Numbered from the stretch's first letter, positions 10,936 through 21,300 are shown. The stretch is DNA of 64,000 bases from Mesostigma viride (GCA_009746045.1 RPFO01000972.1:299001-363000), one strand, 5' to 3'. Made by a program: numbers and translations. Notes: generated by a model from the sequence alone, not told the origin.

Positions 10936-12489
10936 CTACCTACGTGCAGTTCCACCCATGCAGTATGCCCCTCAGAAAAACCACTGCCACCTTTCTTTCC
11001 AGCGCAATTGTTTGCCAAGAAACAAACTCAAGCTTGTGAGCCTCTAACCACAATGAAGCCTCTGCTAAGAAAGGCCGCGTCAATATTCACACAAAACTGA
11101 GTGCTGTTAGCAATCTCCTTCCAAGAAACCACTCAGCAAATCCCTGACAACTTGACGATATGCCACGGTCACGCTTTGACACATCCCAGCCATGCAACGT
11201 ACATAAAAACCACTGAAAGGTGCCAGGAATCTGGCGATGCGCAGCACGGAATGGCATTATACCTTGCGCTAACTGCACGGAAAGAAGCCGAAAACTTGCG
11301 TTGATAACCCATAAAGGAAGCGAAACATTCATAGGGTCACGTTGATCACACGATCGTACCATTACCGGAATTGTCCTTCGCCCAGCGGCGCAAGAAAGAA
11401 CAACCTTCCATGGAATAATAAGACGCGCATCCCGCGAGCCTGGAGAGTGTCTTACCGATCATGCTGGAAATCTTGCCGAAACCCAGCAAATTTTTTAAAG
11501 CTTTACCAATAACGATTTAAACGCATCCTTGACGCTAGGTAAAGCCCATAAAACCTGACAATCACCGCCGCCAGCGTGCATTCTAATTTATTCCTCTCGA
11601 CGAAAACATCAGATTGGACCCCCGTGGCGATGGTCATCAATAAAATCATCGACACTGCAAAAAACGCGAACTCCGCTACGAAGTAGTATCATTTACTCAT
11701 CGTCTTTAAGATTCGCTCAGTTTCTCTGCATTCCGCGAGCTATCTTTTTCTACTCTGCCTGAAAGCACGTCGCCATGGCCAGCTCCGGTAGGGGTGCGCG
11801 CCCCGTGCACCACTTTTTCACGGTACGGACGGGTACCGCGAATTTTTCGGCGCCAAAATATTCGCGCCGGGACCGTCCCCTTAAGTATGTATGCCTGTGT
11901 GATAGGGTATGTCTATGTGCATGACTGCCTATGATAACAGCCGTTTCGTTTTAGAAAGTTTGTTTCTTTTTGTTCGTTTCCTTTCCGACGGCCATGTGCT
12001 GTGGGTGTGCGACTTGCACCAGCAGGATAAGTTAAAAGCAATGGCGGCATTCTTCAGTGCTAGCTATGCTGTTGCTCCAAATATTGCCTATATGTGAGAA
12101 CCGTCTCGGTGTAAGTGCTTGCATGCCAATCTATACCAATCAATTTGAGGGTGCATTTACCCCACCTAAGACCTGACAAACGAGGGGCGGCCTTTAGCCA
12201 CCCTAACTTGGCCAGCCGCAAGCTGCAGTATATAAACGTGAATACATTCCTCATTTCAACGCTCCGCGAGGGTGACGCCTCAAAAGCTTAAGAACTTGAA
12301 GATGTTTTCAAAACAATTTATCTCCCATTAGTATTGCTTCAACGCTACGCGAGGGTGACCCCAGACGGCATCTGTTTTCGAGCCGCTGTTTCATGAGCCG
12401 TAGATATGCGCGTGCTTACCCAGTTGGCAATCAGTACCCGGTTTAGCCGGTAGGCGGTCCCCGGACACCAAGGCTTGATGTGTAGGTAA
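10936..12489. other. Non-coding stretch, nothing recognised
   Basis: No supported gene. A short direct repeat (CAACGCTNCGCGAGGGTGAC) occurs near 12,258 and 12,339. Confidence 0.35.
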
Positions 12490-12990
12490 GCTAAACCCTT
12501 GGTCCCGAACCCCGAACACTAGAATCTCACGAGAATTGGGCAGTTTTCGCCACGTGGACAGGGGGATCTCATACCGGCCGTACCGAATCTCTGGCCAGAT
12601 CCGGCCAATTTATTGTCTATCGGCCAATCTGTCGCTGCCACGTGGCAGTCACGTGACTGCGGCGCGGCAGCTATATATTTCGTGTCCACTGTCCAGCCAA
12701 TCCACTGTTCACACGTGGCGGGTGCGCTAGACCGAAACGGTCCTGGGGGTGGTGTCAGATGTCGATTATTCGCAGCCGATTGGTGGATACTCAAACCCTA
12801 GTCAGCCGATCCCCTACACCCTAAAACCTAAACCCTAAACCCTAGTTTCCCATGTCACGACTCCCTGTCCATGGCACGCCCTGCCAATCACGTATTGACA
12901 CGTGGCAGTCGCGCCAGACCGAGACGGTCCTGGGGGTGGTGTCAGATGTCGAATATTCGGAGCAGATTGGTGGATACTCAAAACCCTAGT
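12490..12990. repeat. Left terminal inverted repeat
   Basis: The reverse complement is found at 18,335-18,645 plus 20,092-20,283. It contains several CACGTG-type palindromes and one block of CCCTAAA-like repeats. This arm provides the uninterrupted version of the site where the hAT element inserted on the right. Confidence 0.75.
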
Positions 12991-13090
12991 CGGCCGATCC
13001 CCTACACCCTAAACCCTAAATCCTAAACCCTAAACCCTAGTTTCCCATGTCACGACTCCATGTCCATGGAACGCCATCTGTCAATCACAT
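12710..13090. repeat. Two direct units of about 190 bp with telomere-like CCCTAAA runs
   Basis: A unit near 12,715-12,900 is followed by a close copy near 12,905-13,090. Each contains the phrase GGTGGTGTCAGATGTCGA, then CCCTACACCCTAAA and three to five CCCTAAA-like heptamers. One unit is found inverted (TTTAGGG) at about 18,480-18,515. CCCTAAA is the common telomere repeat of the green lineage, oriented here as at a left chromosome end and at 18.5 kb as at a right end. Confidence 0.75.
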
Positions 13091-13244
13091 GCTGCCACGT
13101 GGCGCGAATGTCACGTGACAGGCGGGGTGGTGGGGTAATCCCCATTTCCCGTGGGAATCCCGTACCACCCCTAGCTCAATTATCTATTTACAGTATGTGG
13201 TTTAGATATTTTTTTGGATCGCTCCATGCCGCCACCTGTCACGC

Positions 13245-13799
13245 ACCCCAAAAGTTCGGGCTGATGGGATAGCCCGAACTTTTCCCATAGCCCGAATTTT
13301 TCGCGGAAATCACTAGGGAAAACCAAAACTTTCGAGCAAAGTTTTTGGGATCCCCCAGCCATTCGAAAAGTTGGGTTTGAGGTTCGGGCTGTCCGAAAAT
13401 AGCACGAACCGGACGTATTCCCCCCTTGGAGCGTGTGTTGCTGCTCCTGTGTACTTGTTAATTATTACTATTATTGCTAACACATAAATATACATGTGTT
13501 GGGAATTCTAATATTGTAATACGGTAAATATTTATGTGTTGGGAATTAATTGTATTATTATATCCATAGTCCTGTTAATATAGCACGCACTCGCCACCAT
13601 CTGCATTGCAGGCTCCAAGGGGAGAATATGTCCGGTTCGTGTCGTTTTCGGACAGCCCGAACCTCAGTCCCAACTTTTCGAATGGCTGGGGGATCACCAA
13701 AAGTTTGCTCGGAACTCTTGGTTTTCCCTAGTGTTTTCCGCGAAAAGTTCGGGCTGTGTGAATGGTTCGGGCTATCGACACAGTACGAACTTTTCGCCT
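13245..13799. mobile_element. MITE-like foldback, about 555 bp with about 190 bp arms
   Basis: The arm at about 13,248-13,435 matches the reverse complement of about 13,605-13,797. Shared blocks include AGCCCGAACTTTT, CCCCCAGCCATTCGAAAAGT and GGTTCGGGCTGTCCGAAAA. The AT-rich middle has a direct repeat (TGTGTTGGGAATT). It ends where the left palindrome arm begins, so it probably inserted at that junction. Confidence 0.65.
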
Positions 13800-13901
13800 A
13801 AGTCCTACTCCTGGTGCATTGTGTGTTGAGACTTGGAATTTGGCATGCGAGCGAGCGTCTTTATTAACAAATAATAACAAACTCTTATCTTACTACAGAA
13901 A

Positions 13902-14669
13902 ATGCGCACTCGGCGCCTGTCTACTGAGAGTCCAACGACTCAAGGGAGTCCGAACTCCCGGCGGCGGGCCTCCTCCTCGAGGGACGCCCGCACGCCCGCT
14001 TGCAGCTCCAGGTCCTCCTCGGTGTCCTCCAAGTCCAAGGGGTTGTGGATCGTGCCCCGCCCGTCGCTGGGAGTCTCCAGCGTGTTCGCGAGCGGCACTC
14101 TCGGACGCCACAACCACAAGAAGCACAAGCGGGAGCCGGTGCACACCTTCTCCGCCGTGGGCTGCTCCTGCGAGTGCTGCCCGCACTCCGCCAACGAGGC
14201 GGAGGATCAGCTGAGCGCCTCCCAACGCAAGCTGGCCAAGACGACCTCCGATCTGTCCAAGGCTCGGCGGATCATCGCGGCGGCGAAGGTGTGCTGCGTG
14301 GTGTGCTCGGAGCCCTTCAGCAGCGAGAAGGGCAAGTACCCCATTATGTTCCAGATCCGCGGCGGTCACAACTGCTGCCCCTGGTTCTGCAACGTGTGCG
14401 CCGACAGGATGTTGCAGAACAAGCAGACTTGTCCGATGTGCCACCAGCCGCTGTACCGCCTAGTCGACGGTTCATGGTACACTCGTGACGACGTGATGTC
14501 CGGCGTGGTGTTCGGCCACACGAACATCGTTGTGTGCGACTTGTGCGAGGAGACGCACGCGATGAGGGGCGAGGAGGACCACGGCCGCGTCTGCACGGGC
14601 AGGTTCGAGTTCGTCTGTGGCAACTACCTCGAGTACGACGAGCTTGACTGCGAGGGCAAGGTCCGCTAG
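13902..14669 (+). CDS. RING-like zinc-binding protein, intact copy (gene C)
   Basis: An intronless frame of 255 codons opening with ATG at 13,902, 73 bases after the remnant stop of gene B. The N-terminal 60 or so residues are Ser/Arg-rich and probably disordered. A region near residues 85-115 may be helical. A zinc-binding block follows at about residues 130-180: CVVC, then GGHNCC, FCNVC and CPMCHQPL. The pattern resembles a C3HC4 RING finger, but the usual third cysteine position looks like glycine, so zinc geometry is uncertain. A CDLC-E-H motif follows at about residue 210. RING proteins commonly act as E3 ubiquitin ligases; that role is inferred only. An almost identical inverted copy lies in the other palindrome arm. 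Confidence 0.65.
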   Translation: MRTRRLSTESPTTQGSPNSRRRASSSRDARTPACSSRSSSVSSKSKGLWIVPRPSLGVSSVFASGTLGRHNHKKHKREPVHTFSAVGCSCECCPHSANEAEDQLSASQRKLAKTTSDLSKARRIIAAAKVCCVVCSEPFSSEKGKYPIMFQIRGGHNCCPWFCNVCADRMLQNKQTCPMCHQPLYRLVDGSWYTRDDVMSGVVFGHTNIVVCDLCEETHAMRGEEDHGRVCTGRFEFVCGNYLEYDELDCEGKVR

Positions 14670-14850
14670 GGGTGCTCCCACGTCTCGTAGTCGCGTTCGG
14701 AGAGCGAGGCGCACGCCGGGACATGCCGTCACAAGCACATCCCGACCGCGAGGGCAGTGGAGACCCGCCCCAACCCCCCCCGCCCCCGCCCTGGACTTGG
14801 ACTCCGCGGCCCCGCCGAGCGCTGCCGCCACTTCGCTGAAGTCGGCTGCC

Positions 14851-15000
14851 ATGCACATCATCACCTCGAGCACGAAGGACGTGATGGTGTCCGCGGGCGA
14901 GTGCCTGGCTCAGAGCCTGCTCCCGGAGTGCGGGGGCAACGCCGGGGTGTGGACCGAGACTCGCGTGCGCAACTTCGTGGACGGGGCCGCACCGAGATGA
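14851..15000 (+). other. Possible small ORF at the palindrome centre
   Basis: A 49-codon frame from ATG 14,851 to TGA 15,000, with a longer in-frame extension upstream that overlaps gene C. It contains ECLAQSLLPECGG. It could be the tail of a gene truncated by the inverted duplication. The matching stretch of the other arm is altered by small indels. No family is recognised. Confidence 0.25.
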
Positions 15001-15426
15001 GGAGGTGGGTGCTGGCCAAGGCCCCCGCGTCCGAGCCAAGACGTCCGCCCTGGCTCGGACGCGGGGGCCTTCTTGGCCAGCACCCACCTCCTCATCTCGG
15101 TGCGGCCCCGTCCACGAAGTTGCGCACGCGAGTCTCGGTCCACACCCCGGCGTTGCCCCCGCACTCCGGGAGCAGGCTCTGAGCCAGGCACTCGCCCGCG
15201 GACACCATCATGTCCTTCGTGCTCGAGGTGATGATGTGCATGGCAGCTTACTTCAGCGAAGTGGCGGCAGCGCTCGGCGGGGCTGCGGAGTCCAAGTCTA
15301 GGGCGGCGGGGGCGCAGGGTAGTTGGGGCGGGTCTCCACCGCCCTCGCGGTCGGGATGTGCTTGTGACGGCATGTCCCGGCGTGCGCCTCGCTCTCCGAA
15401 CGCGACTACGAGACGTGGGAGCACCC

Positions 15427-16194
15427 CTAGCGGACCTTGCCCTCGCAGTCAAGCTCGTCGTACTCGAGGTAGTTGCCACAGACGAACTCGAACCTGCCCG
15501 TGCAGACGCGGCCGTGGTCCTCCTCGCCCCCCATCGCGTGCGTCTCCTCGCACAAGTCGCACACAACGATGTTCGTGTGGCCGAACACCACGCCAGACAT
15601 CACGTCGTCACGAGTGTACCACAAACCGTCGACTAGGCGGTACAGCGGCTGGTGGCACATCGGACAGGTCTGCTTGTTCTGCAACATCCTGTCGGCGCAC
15701 ACGTTGCAGAACCAGGGGCGGCAGTTGTGACCGCCGCGGATCTGGAACATAATGGGGTACTTGCCCTTCTCGCTGCTGAAGGGCTCCGAGCACACCACGC
15801 AGCACACCTTCGCCGCCGCGATGATCCGCCGAGCCTTGGACAGATCGGAGGTCGTCTTGGCCAGCTTGCGTTGGGAGGCGCTCAGCTAATCCTCCGCCTC
15901 GTTGGCGGAGTGCGGGCAGCACTCGCAGGAGCAGCCCACGGCGGAGAAGGTGTGCACCGGCTCCCGCTTGTGCTTCTTGTGGTTGTGGCGTCCGAGAGTG
16001 CCGCTCGCGAACACGCTGGAGACTCCCAGCGACGGGCGGGGCACGATCCACAACCCCTTGGACTTGGAGGACACCGAGGAGGACCTGGAGCTGCAAGCGG
16101 GCGTGCGGGCGTCCCTCGAGGAGGAGGCCCGCCGCCGGGAGTTCGGACTCCCTTGAGTCGTTGGACTCTCAGTAGACAGGCGCCGAGTGCGCAT
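15427..16194 (-). pseudogene. RING-like gene C, inverted copy with premature stop
   Basis: Mirror image of 13,902-14,669. A CAG codon of the intact copy is TAG here (near 15,889), ending translation after about 102 residues, before the zinc-binding region. Downstream the frame stays open to the original stop. One residue of the metal-binding block also differs (HNCC becomes HNCR). It follows gene B on the same strand after 72 bases, which suggests this is the ancestral position and the other arm is the copy. Confidence 0.75.
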
Positions 16195-16266
16195 TTTCTG
16201 TAGTAAGATAAGAGTTTGTTATTATTTGTTAATAAAGACGCTCGCTCGCATGCCAAATTCCAAGTC
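16195..16266 (-). promoter_or_regulatory. AT-rich gap between genes B and C
   Basis: Holds TTTATTAACAAATAATAAC on the minus strand. A similar TTATTAACATAT...TTGTTAATG stretch lies between genes A and B (about 17,020-17,062), and the same gap is copied in the left arm (13,829-13,901). A shared motif between compact genes suggests a promoter or 3'-end signal; its role is inference. Confidence 0.4.
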
Positions 16267-16707
16267 TCAACACACAATGCACGAGGAGTAGGACTTGCTG
16301 CAGTCGTTGAGCGCGCATCCCCGGCAGCACACCTTGCCGTCCTTCTCGGCGATGACCCCATTGGGGAGGATGACGTCGCAGTCGACACAGTTCTTTTTGG
16401 AGCACGCCGAAAACCGAGGCGATGGGGGGTAGTGGTATGCCGGAGGCCATGTCCCATCCTCCCGCGAGGGCGAGGACGGCTCCGAGTCGGACATCAGCGC
16501 ATCCAACATGCCGACGGAGCGAACGGGAGGGGAGTCCGGCTCGACATGGGCCGCGGTGGCGATGGCGGCTTTCCTCGCTTTCTTGCAGCGAGCGTCGAGG
16601 ATCCTGGCTGCGAACTCAGGCGGGATCTTGGCATCCTTGAATGCGTTGGTGAATGAGCGCGCCTGCCGCCCTGCGACCGGCATATCGCTAAGGATGAGGG
16701 GCGCCAT
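16267..16707 (-). CDS. Small cysteine-rich protein (gene B), unknown function
   Basis: An intronless frame of 146 codons. I chose the ATG at 16,707 (MAPLILSDMPVAG) over upstream non-ATG extensions. The N-terminal half is basic with a helix-prone stretch (AFKDAKIPPEFAARILDAR). The middle is Ser/Pro-rich and acidic. The last 45 residues carry CSKKNCVDC, VCCRGCALNDC and CIVC, with spacing suited to one or two zinc sites. The final codons and stop lie at the right end of the palindrome. It stands between gene A and gene C on the minus strand, all in one direction, which suggests joint expression. No known family is recognised. Confidence 0.55.
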   Translation of the reverse strand: MAPLILSDMPVAGRQARSFTNAFKDAKIPPEFAARILDARCKKARKAAIATAAHVEPDSPPVRSVGMLDALMSDSEPSSPSREDGTWPPAYHYPPSPRFSACSKKNCVDCDVILPNGVIAEKDGKVCCRGCALNDCSKSYSSCIVC

Positions 16708-17078
16708 AGCTGCTTGTGTGTGTTGGGTCGGTGTGTTGGTTTGTGCGAGAGTACGCCTTTGCGACGGCGGCCACCTCTTTTGTCCTTGTTTCTCGATACC
16801 TCGCCGCCCCGATCGGATCGTGCGGCTGCGATCGCTCCTCTCGAAGCTTATTGTCGGCGCGACTCTCTCACGATAGTTTCGTGTCGGCGCGGCGATGGCA
16901 TGACACTCGCACGGAGTACGGACTCCGTCTACCCGCGATACCAATACTCGTGTGCTAGAATTATCGTGGGGGTCGTGGATTCCTGTCTACTTGTGCATTG
17001 TTTGTTTGAAAAACGAGCAAGAGTGTTATTCATTAACAAATAGATATGTTAATAAGGTTTAATGTTTAGTCTACCACT
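16708..17078. promoter_or_regulatory. Gap between genes A and B
   Basis: About 370 bases without a supported gene. The part next to the end of gene A is AT-rich (about 17,020-17,062) with a TTAACA/TGTTAA inverted motif also seen before gene C. Confidence 0.3.
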
Positions 17079-18091
17079 CTAAGAGCCCTGGTTACGCCCG
17101 AGGGCCACAATGTAGTGAGGGCGGTTCAAGAGGATGTCGGCCACGGGCACGACCCGTCCGCACTTCTCGCCGTCGATCTTGAACCAGTTGTCGGGGCGAG
17201 TGTATGCGGGGAAGTGCATGGCGTCTGCCCTTCCGGCAAGCACGCTCTTGGAGCAGTCGAAAGAGTAGAGGGACACGCCCCCGATGGGGTCCCGCGGGAC
17301 CGCGTACTGAGGTTCTCAAAGTTGAGCTGGACGGTCTTGTTGCAGCCGCCGCAAAGGGTGGGGACCCACTTCTCGGTGACGTAGGGGTCCTCCTTGCTGC
17401 GTACGCAGACGGCCATCTCGTGCGCCTCCTTGTCGAGCTCGAAGTGCTGGCGGAACGCCTCGACGAACTCCGCCTTGAGATCGGTAGTCATCTGCATCCA
17501 GGAGGACGCGAACAGGACGTGGTGCTCGAGGGCGCAGTGGTAACACACGCCGCACAGCAGGATGCCGACGATGATGGGGTCGAATTGCCCTGACTGCTTC
17601 AAGGAGGCGCCGTCCTTGACCCCCCTCCTTGCCTAGACGGCCTGCTTGCGGCAATGGGCGCACCGTGTTTTGGCGGGGTCGTGGTCGTCGGGAACGGAGA
17701 GGGAGGCGGGTGGGATGCGGAAGTACCGGAAGATATGGCGTCGCTTGAGGATGTTGCTCGCCACGCGGACCACATATTGGAAAGGGTCGTCGCCCGGGTA
17801 GCCCTTGACCAGGTCGCTTATCTCTTCCCACAAGTAGGCGTGGCACGCCAGCGATCCGGTCGCCTTGTGGATGGCGAGGGCTTCCTCCGGGATCTCGTTA
17901 CAGCGGTCGCAACTAGGCTGTTGGGGGGTGCCGAAGAGGCTGGGCGTCGTCTCGTTGAGCCGCGGCGATGGCGGGACGGGGACGATGGTCTTTTTCGCCG
18001 AGGGCTTCGTCCCTCGGAACTTGGTCATGGCGGGGACGAGCACCGGCTTCATGGACCGGGTGCGCACGCCCAAAACGTGGGTGGCGGCCAT
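17079..18091 (-). pseudogene. Cysteine-rich gene A, broken by one stop and one frameshift
   Basis: Minus-strand frame from ATG 18,091 (MAATHVLGVRTRSMKPV). It is open to a TAG at 17,633-17,635, then stays open in the same frame. A shift of one base near 17,310 is needed to reach the frame that ends at TAG 17,079. The total would be close to 337 residues. Visible features are CDRC near residue 61, CAHC near 145, CGVCYHC just after the premature stop, CGGC before the frameshift, and a downstream part with YSFDCSKSV and FKIDGEKCG. The repeated CxxC pairs suggest a zinc-binding protein; no family is recognised. Like the broken gene C copy, the stop is consistent with CAG to TAG. Confidence 0.55.
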
Positions 18092-18334
18092 AGCTTGGTT
18101 TGGCTGCGTGTCTGTCTTTGTAGTGGGTTCGGTGAGATCGCTGCCCCTCCGCCGCACTCCTCGCGCATAAGCACTTCCTCCTACCTACACGAAGGCCTCT
18201 GATTGGTCGGCGGCCAACCGATGTCGGTTTCGGTCGGCCCGTCCGCGCCGGTTTGCCGTTTTGTCGTGGAAGGTTTTCGCCGCGTAAGATTTGGTCGTGC
18301 GACGGTTTTGGCGTCCGAAACCGTCGCGATCGGC

Positions 18335-18645
18335 CCACTAGGGTTTTTAGTATCCACCAATCTGCTCCAAATATTCGACATCTGACACCACCCCCAAGGC
18401 CATCTCGGTCTAGCGCGACTGCCACGTGTCAGTACGTGATTGGCGGGGCGTGCCATGGACAGGGAGTCGTGACATGGGAAACTAGGGTTTAGGGTTTAGG
18501 GTTTAGGGTGTAGGGGATCGGCCGACTAGGGTTTTGAGTATCCACCAATCGGCTGCGAATAATCGACATCTGACACCACCGCCAGGACCGTTTCGGTCTA
18601 GCGTACCGCCACGTGTCAGCAGTGGATTGGCTGGACAGTGGATAC
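18335..18645. repeat. Right terminal inverted repeat, inner part
   Basis: Reverse complement of about 12,680-12,990, including a run of TTTAGGG-like heptamers at 18,480-18,515. It is separated from its outer part (20,092-20,283) by the hAT insertion. Confidence 0.75.
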
Positions 18646-20083
18646 CAGTGTTTTTAATTAGGGTTTTTGGCACGCGTCAGTCGGGTGACGCGCCGCCGTT
18701 GGCAGCGCGTCAGACGGCTGACACGCCGCCGTTGGCGGCGGGTCAGCCCATAGCAGTTGGGGGCGGGGCCCAGCTAGGGCCTCCCTATAAGGGGGAACTA
18801 ACCTCAGCCCTCAAGTAATGTACCGGGGGATGGGGGTTGGGGCAGTCACATTAAAGTTACCCTAAGGGCAACAAAACTTTTAACAAAATATTTTTTATTA
18901 TCAAAATGAGCTTGAGATTTGAATGGTAAGTGATTGGTACTTGATGCATCAAGCTCAAACAATTAAAGCTAGCACGTCTGGATGTGTATAAAACAAGAGC
19001 CCTTAGCTACAGATTATTAGACAAACTGTCTAGCCCCTGGATCGAATGTTGTCAAGACTCAAGACAGGTACCAGCGCTGACTGCACCTCCCGGGGCTTGT
19101 GCCTCTAGCCTCACCGCTAGCCACTATCAGTTAGTCAGTATAGCTCCAACTCATCATCCGCGGTTGACCATTTCCTCTCGCTCCGCCTTTCTAGCTCCTT
19201 CACGGCCTGGTTACATCGACGAGAGCGGGACTACCGGGTCCTGCCCGGGCGGCGGTTTGCCTCTTGAAATATGACGAAATCGCCACAGAATGAAACCTTT
19301 TTAGGAATCCGCCTCCTTTCGACCCCATGGCCAGTTGTGCCCAAAGCCCCAAACCTCGCTGAAGATCCGCGAGTCAGGTACAAGACATAGTAATGTAGAA
19401 AAGCGAAAAAAATTTGCGTAGACTTACGAATAGGCCGCTGAGGTTGATCGACGGATTTTATTTCCTACCGCCTCAGCATGATACCTAAACCGACGCAACT
19501 TGCAGGTTGCAAGAAAAGTAGAAAACGCTCCTACGAAATAGCAGCTGCTATTATAATGCATCCATCGTAAGTTTACGTATGCTTTGCTTACAAAGTATCC
19601 GCTAGCGCTGCGATGGCTATCGCCACCTCGGTGGCTGCACCAACCAATTATGTTGTCTCGCGTTGGCAAGCCAGGCAGACGGGCCGGCAGGTCTTAGCAT
19701 ACAGGCACCGAACGTTCCAGAGGTGAGAGGTTCCACACGGCCAAGTGCGGCCCACATTTCAGTCAGTCACAATCAGTTTCAGTCAGTGCACGAAAATCTC
19801 AAGTACGATTCGGTGGGCCTGGATGGGCTTATGCTTAAAACTATGTACGATAAATTCATATAGGCGCGGCGAATAGAGGTTGACGTGGCGAACCTGTGGC
19901 CCAAGCACATGACGCGTGAGGACTTGGTGCACGTCAGACGACTGACGCGCAGCCTAAATTTACGCGTCAGTCGTAAGTTACGCGGCCTAAATTTACCCGG
20001 CTGACGCGCGGGGTAAAATTCCTGACGCGTAAGAGCTGGCGCGTCAGCCCGCTGATGCATGCGTCACGTTACTAAAAACATTG
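18646..20083. mobile_element. Non-autonomous hAT transposon, 1,438 bp
   Basis: It begins CAGTGTTTTTA and ends TAAAAACATTG, an 11 bp terminal inverted repeat with one mismatch. It is flanked by perfect 8 bp direct repeats, GTGGATAC, at 18,638-18,645 and 20,084-20,091. The left arm of the host element carries the same site unoccupied (GTGGACAC). An 8 bp duplication with CAGTG-type ends is the hAT signature. Both subterminal regions are packed with CTGACGCG-like motifs in both orientations, typical of transposase-binding repeats. No transposase frame is present. Confidence 0.85.
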
Positions 20084-20091
20084 GTGGATAC

Positions 20092-20283
20092 GAAATATAT
20101 AGATGCCGCGCCATAGTCACGTGACTGCCACGTGGCAGCGGCGGATTGGCCGATAGACAGCAAAGTGGCCGGATCTGGCCGGAGATTCGGTACGGCCGCT
20201 TCGAGACCCCCCTGTCCACGTGGCGAAAACGGCCCAATTCTCGTGAGATTCTAGGGTTCGGGGTTTGGGACCTAGGGTTTAGC
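20092..20283. repeat. Right terminal inverted repeat, outer part
   Basis: Reverse complement of about 12,490-12,685, ending at GGGTTTAGC. Confidence 0.75.
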
Positions 20284-21300
20284 GATAAACGTATATGATG
20301 TAGAAATAGGATTTGGGTTTTTAAGTTCTTATTGGTTTGGGGGGTTTAGAGACCTACTACGTAGGTAGCAGGTGAGGTCCCATGCTCTTGAAGATCAGAG
20401 GGGCATGTGGCCCCAGCTAATTGGGGCGATATCGCCCCCCAGCTGCCTTACTTTCCTGAACTAATTGTGCACCTGAACTTGGGGTTGCTAATTCTGCAGT
20501 CTGTACCTGAAGATGCGGATGTTAGTTCTGCAGTCAGACTTCTTGATCCCCCAACATCCCCAATCCCTTTGTGTTGAGCCTCTGACGCCAGGGTGCCTGG
20601 GAGGACAGAGAGACGGTCACAACGCTTATAGTTACCGGTCCGTTGGTGTCAATGAGACAACAAGCATGAGCTGTAACGTGCTTTCAGCAACTGTGATCAA
20701 TCCTCGGCTTGCCTTTATCGAATGGTGGTCTGGACACCCAACAGAGGCCCACTACGGCGCTTGTTAAATTGTCGTTCAAAGATTTATTTTAGTAATCATA
20801 TCAGATTCCGTGTTGTGTTATTTTCTTCCCCAGGTTGCTGGAGAAAGGCCTGGAGAACTTGAGCGTGCATCCCTCGAGGAGTCATGGTGCCACGAAGGTG
20901 TTGCAGATACCCGATGAGGGTCATACCAGGAAAAAACGGGGACGGCGGCGGCAGCGAGACAATATCTTCATAGAGGAAGAATTGTAAATAACACACGAGA
21001 AACCACCTAACTGTAACACATAGGCATGCAATAGCAGCAGTGTACAAACGAGCGACACAAATTTGCACAGAGGAATGTGTACGTGAAATGCTGTTCAGCA
21101 TGGCATGCGCTTGTGCAAATTTTGAAAAGTGACCAAGTACCTACCAAACATGCTGAATTCTTTAAAATTCTAGCATACCTTTGCTGGGCCAGGCCTGCCA
21201 GTTGATTGTGCATCACGTGAGAGCATTGAATCGTCCCAGGATGTGACGCTAGCCAGTCGGTCAGTCGGTTGATTGATTACAATTAATTTACACGGAACTG
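20284..21300. other. Non-coding stretch, nothing recognised
   Basis: No supported gene, RNA or repeat. Confidence 0.35.

Larger units (their letters stand above)
13800..16296. repeat. 2.5 kb near-perfect palindrome, centre about 15,048
   Basis: Left-arm position x pairs with 30,096 minus x: start codon 13,902 with 16,194, and stop 14,669 with 15,427. Arms are about 1.25 kb with scattered substitutions and small indels near the centre. The outer end of the left arm (13,799-13,828) still carries the last codons of gene B, so it was copied from the right arm together with the RING-like gene. Confidence 0.9.
12490..20283. mobile_element. Composite element with long terminal inverted repeats and compact genes
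   Basis: The outer ends are inverted copies of each other, beginning GCTAAACCC at 12,490 and ending GGGTTTAGC at 20,283. The left arm is about 12,490-12,990. The right arm is about 18,335-20,283 once the 1.44 kb hAT insertion is removed. Between them lie three kinds of intronless, GC-rich, cysteine-rich genes (A, B and the RING-like C) with short AT-rich gaps, unlike the intron-rich host genes. C is duplicated in a 2.5 kb palindrome. No transposase, integrase, polymerase or capsid gene was recognised and no target duplication is evident. It may be a non-autonomous transposon, a remnant of an integrated linear virus or plasmid, or a rearranged subtelomeric block. The genes carry stops and a frameshift, so this copy is decaying. 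Confidence 0.55.

Noticed and set aside
13893-16203. Several other long frames overlapping the palindrome
   Set aside because: High GC gives long shadow frames of the RING-like gene in both arms; none has motifs, and the zinc-binding frame is the coherent one.
12490-20283. MULE (Mutator-like) transposon, because of the long inverted ends
   Set aside because: No 8-11 bp target duplication and no MULE transposase; the cargo and the telomere-like runs fit poorly. Kept as an unclassified element.
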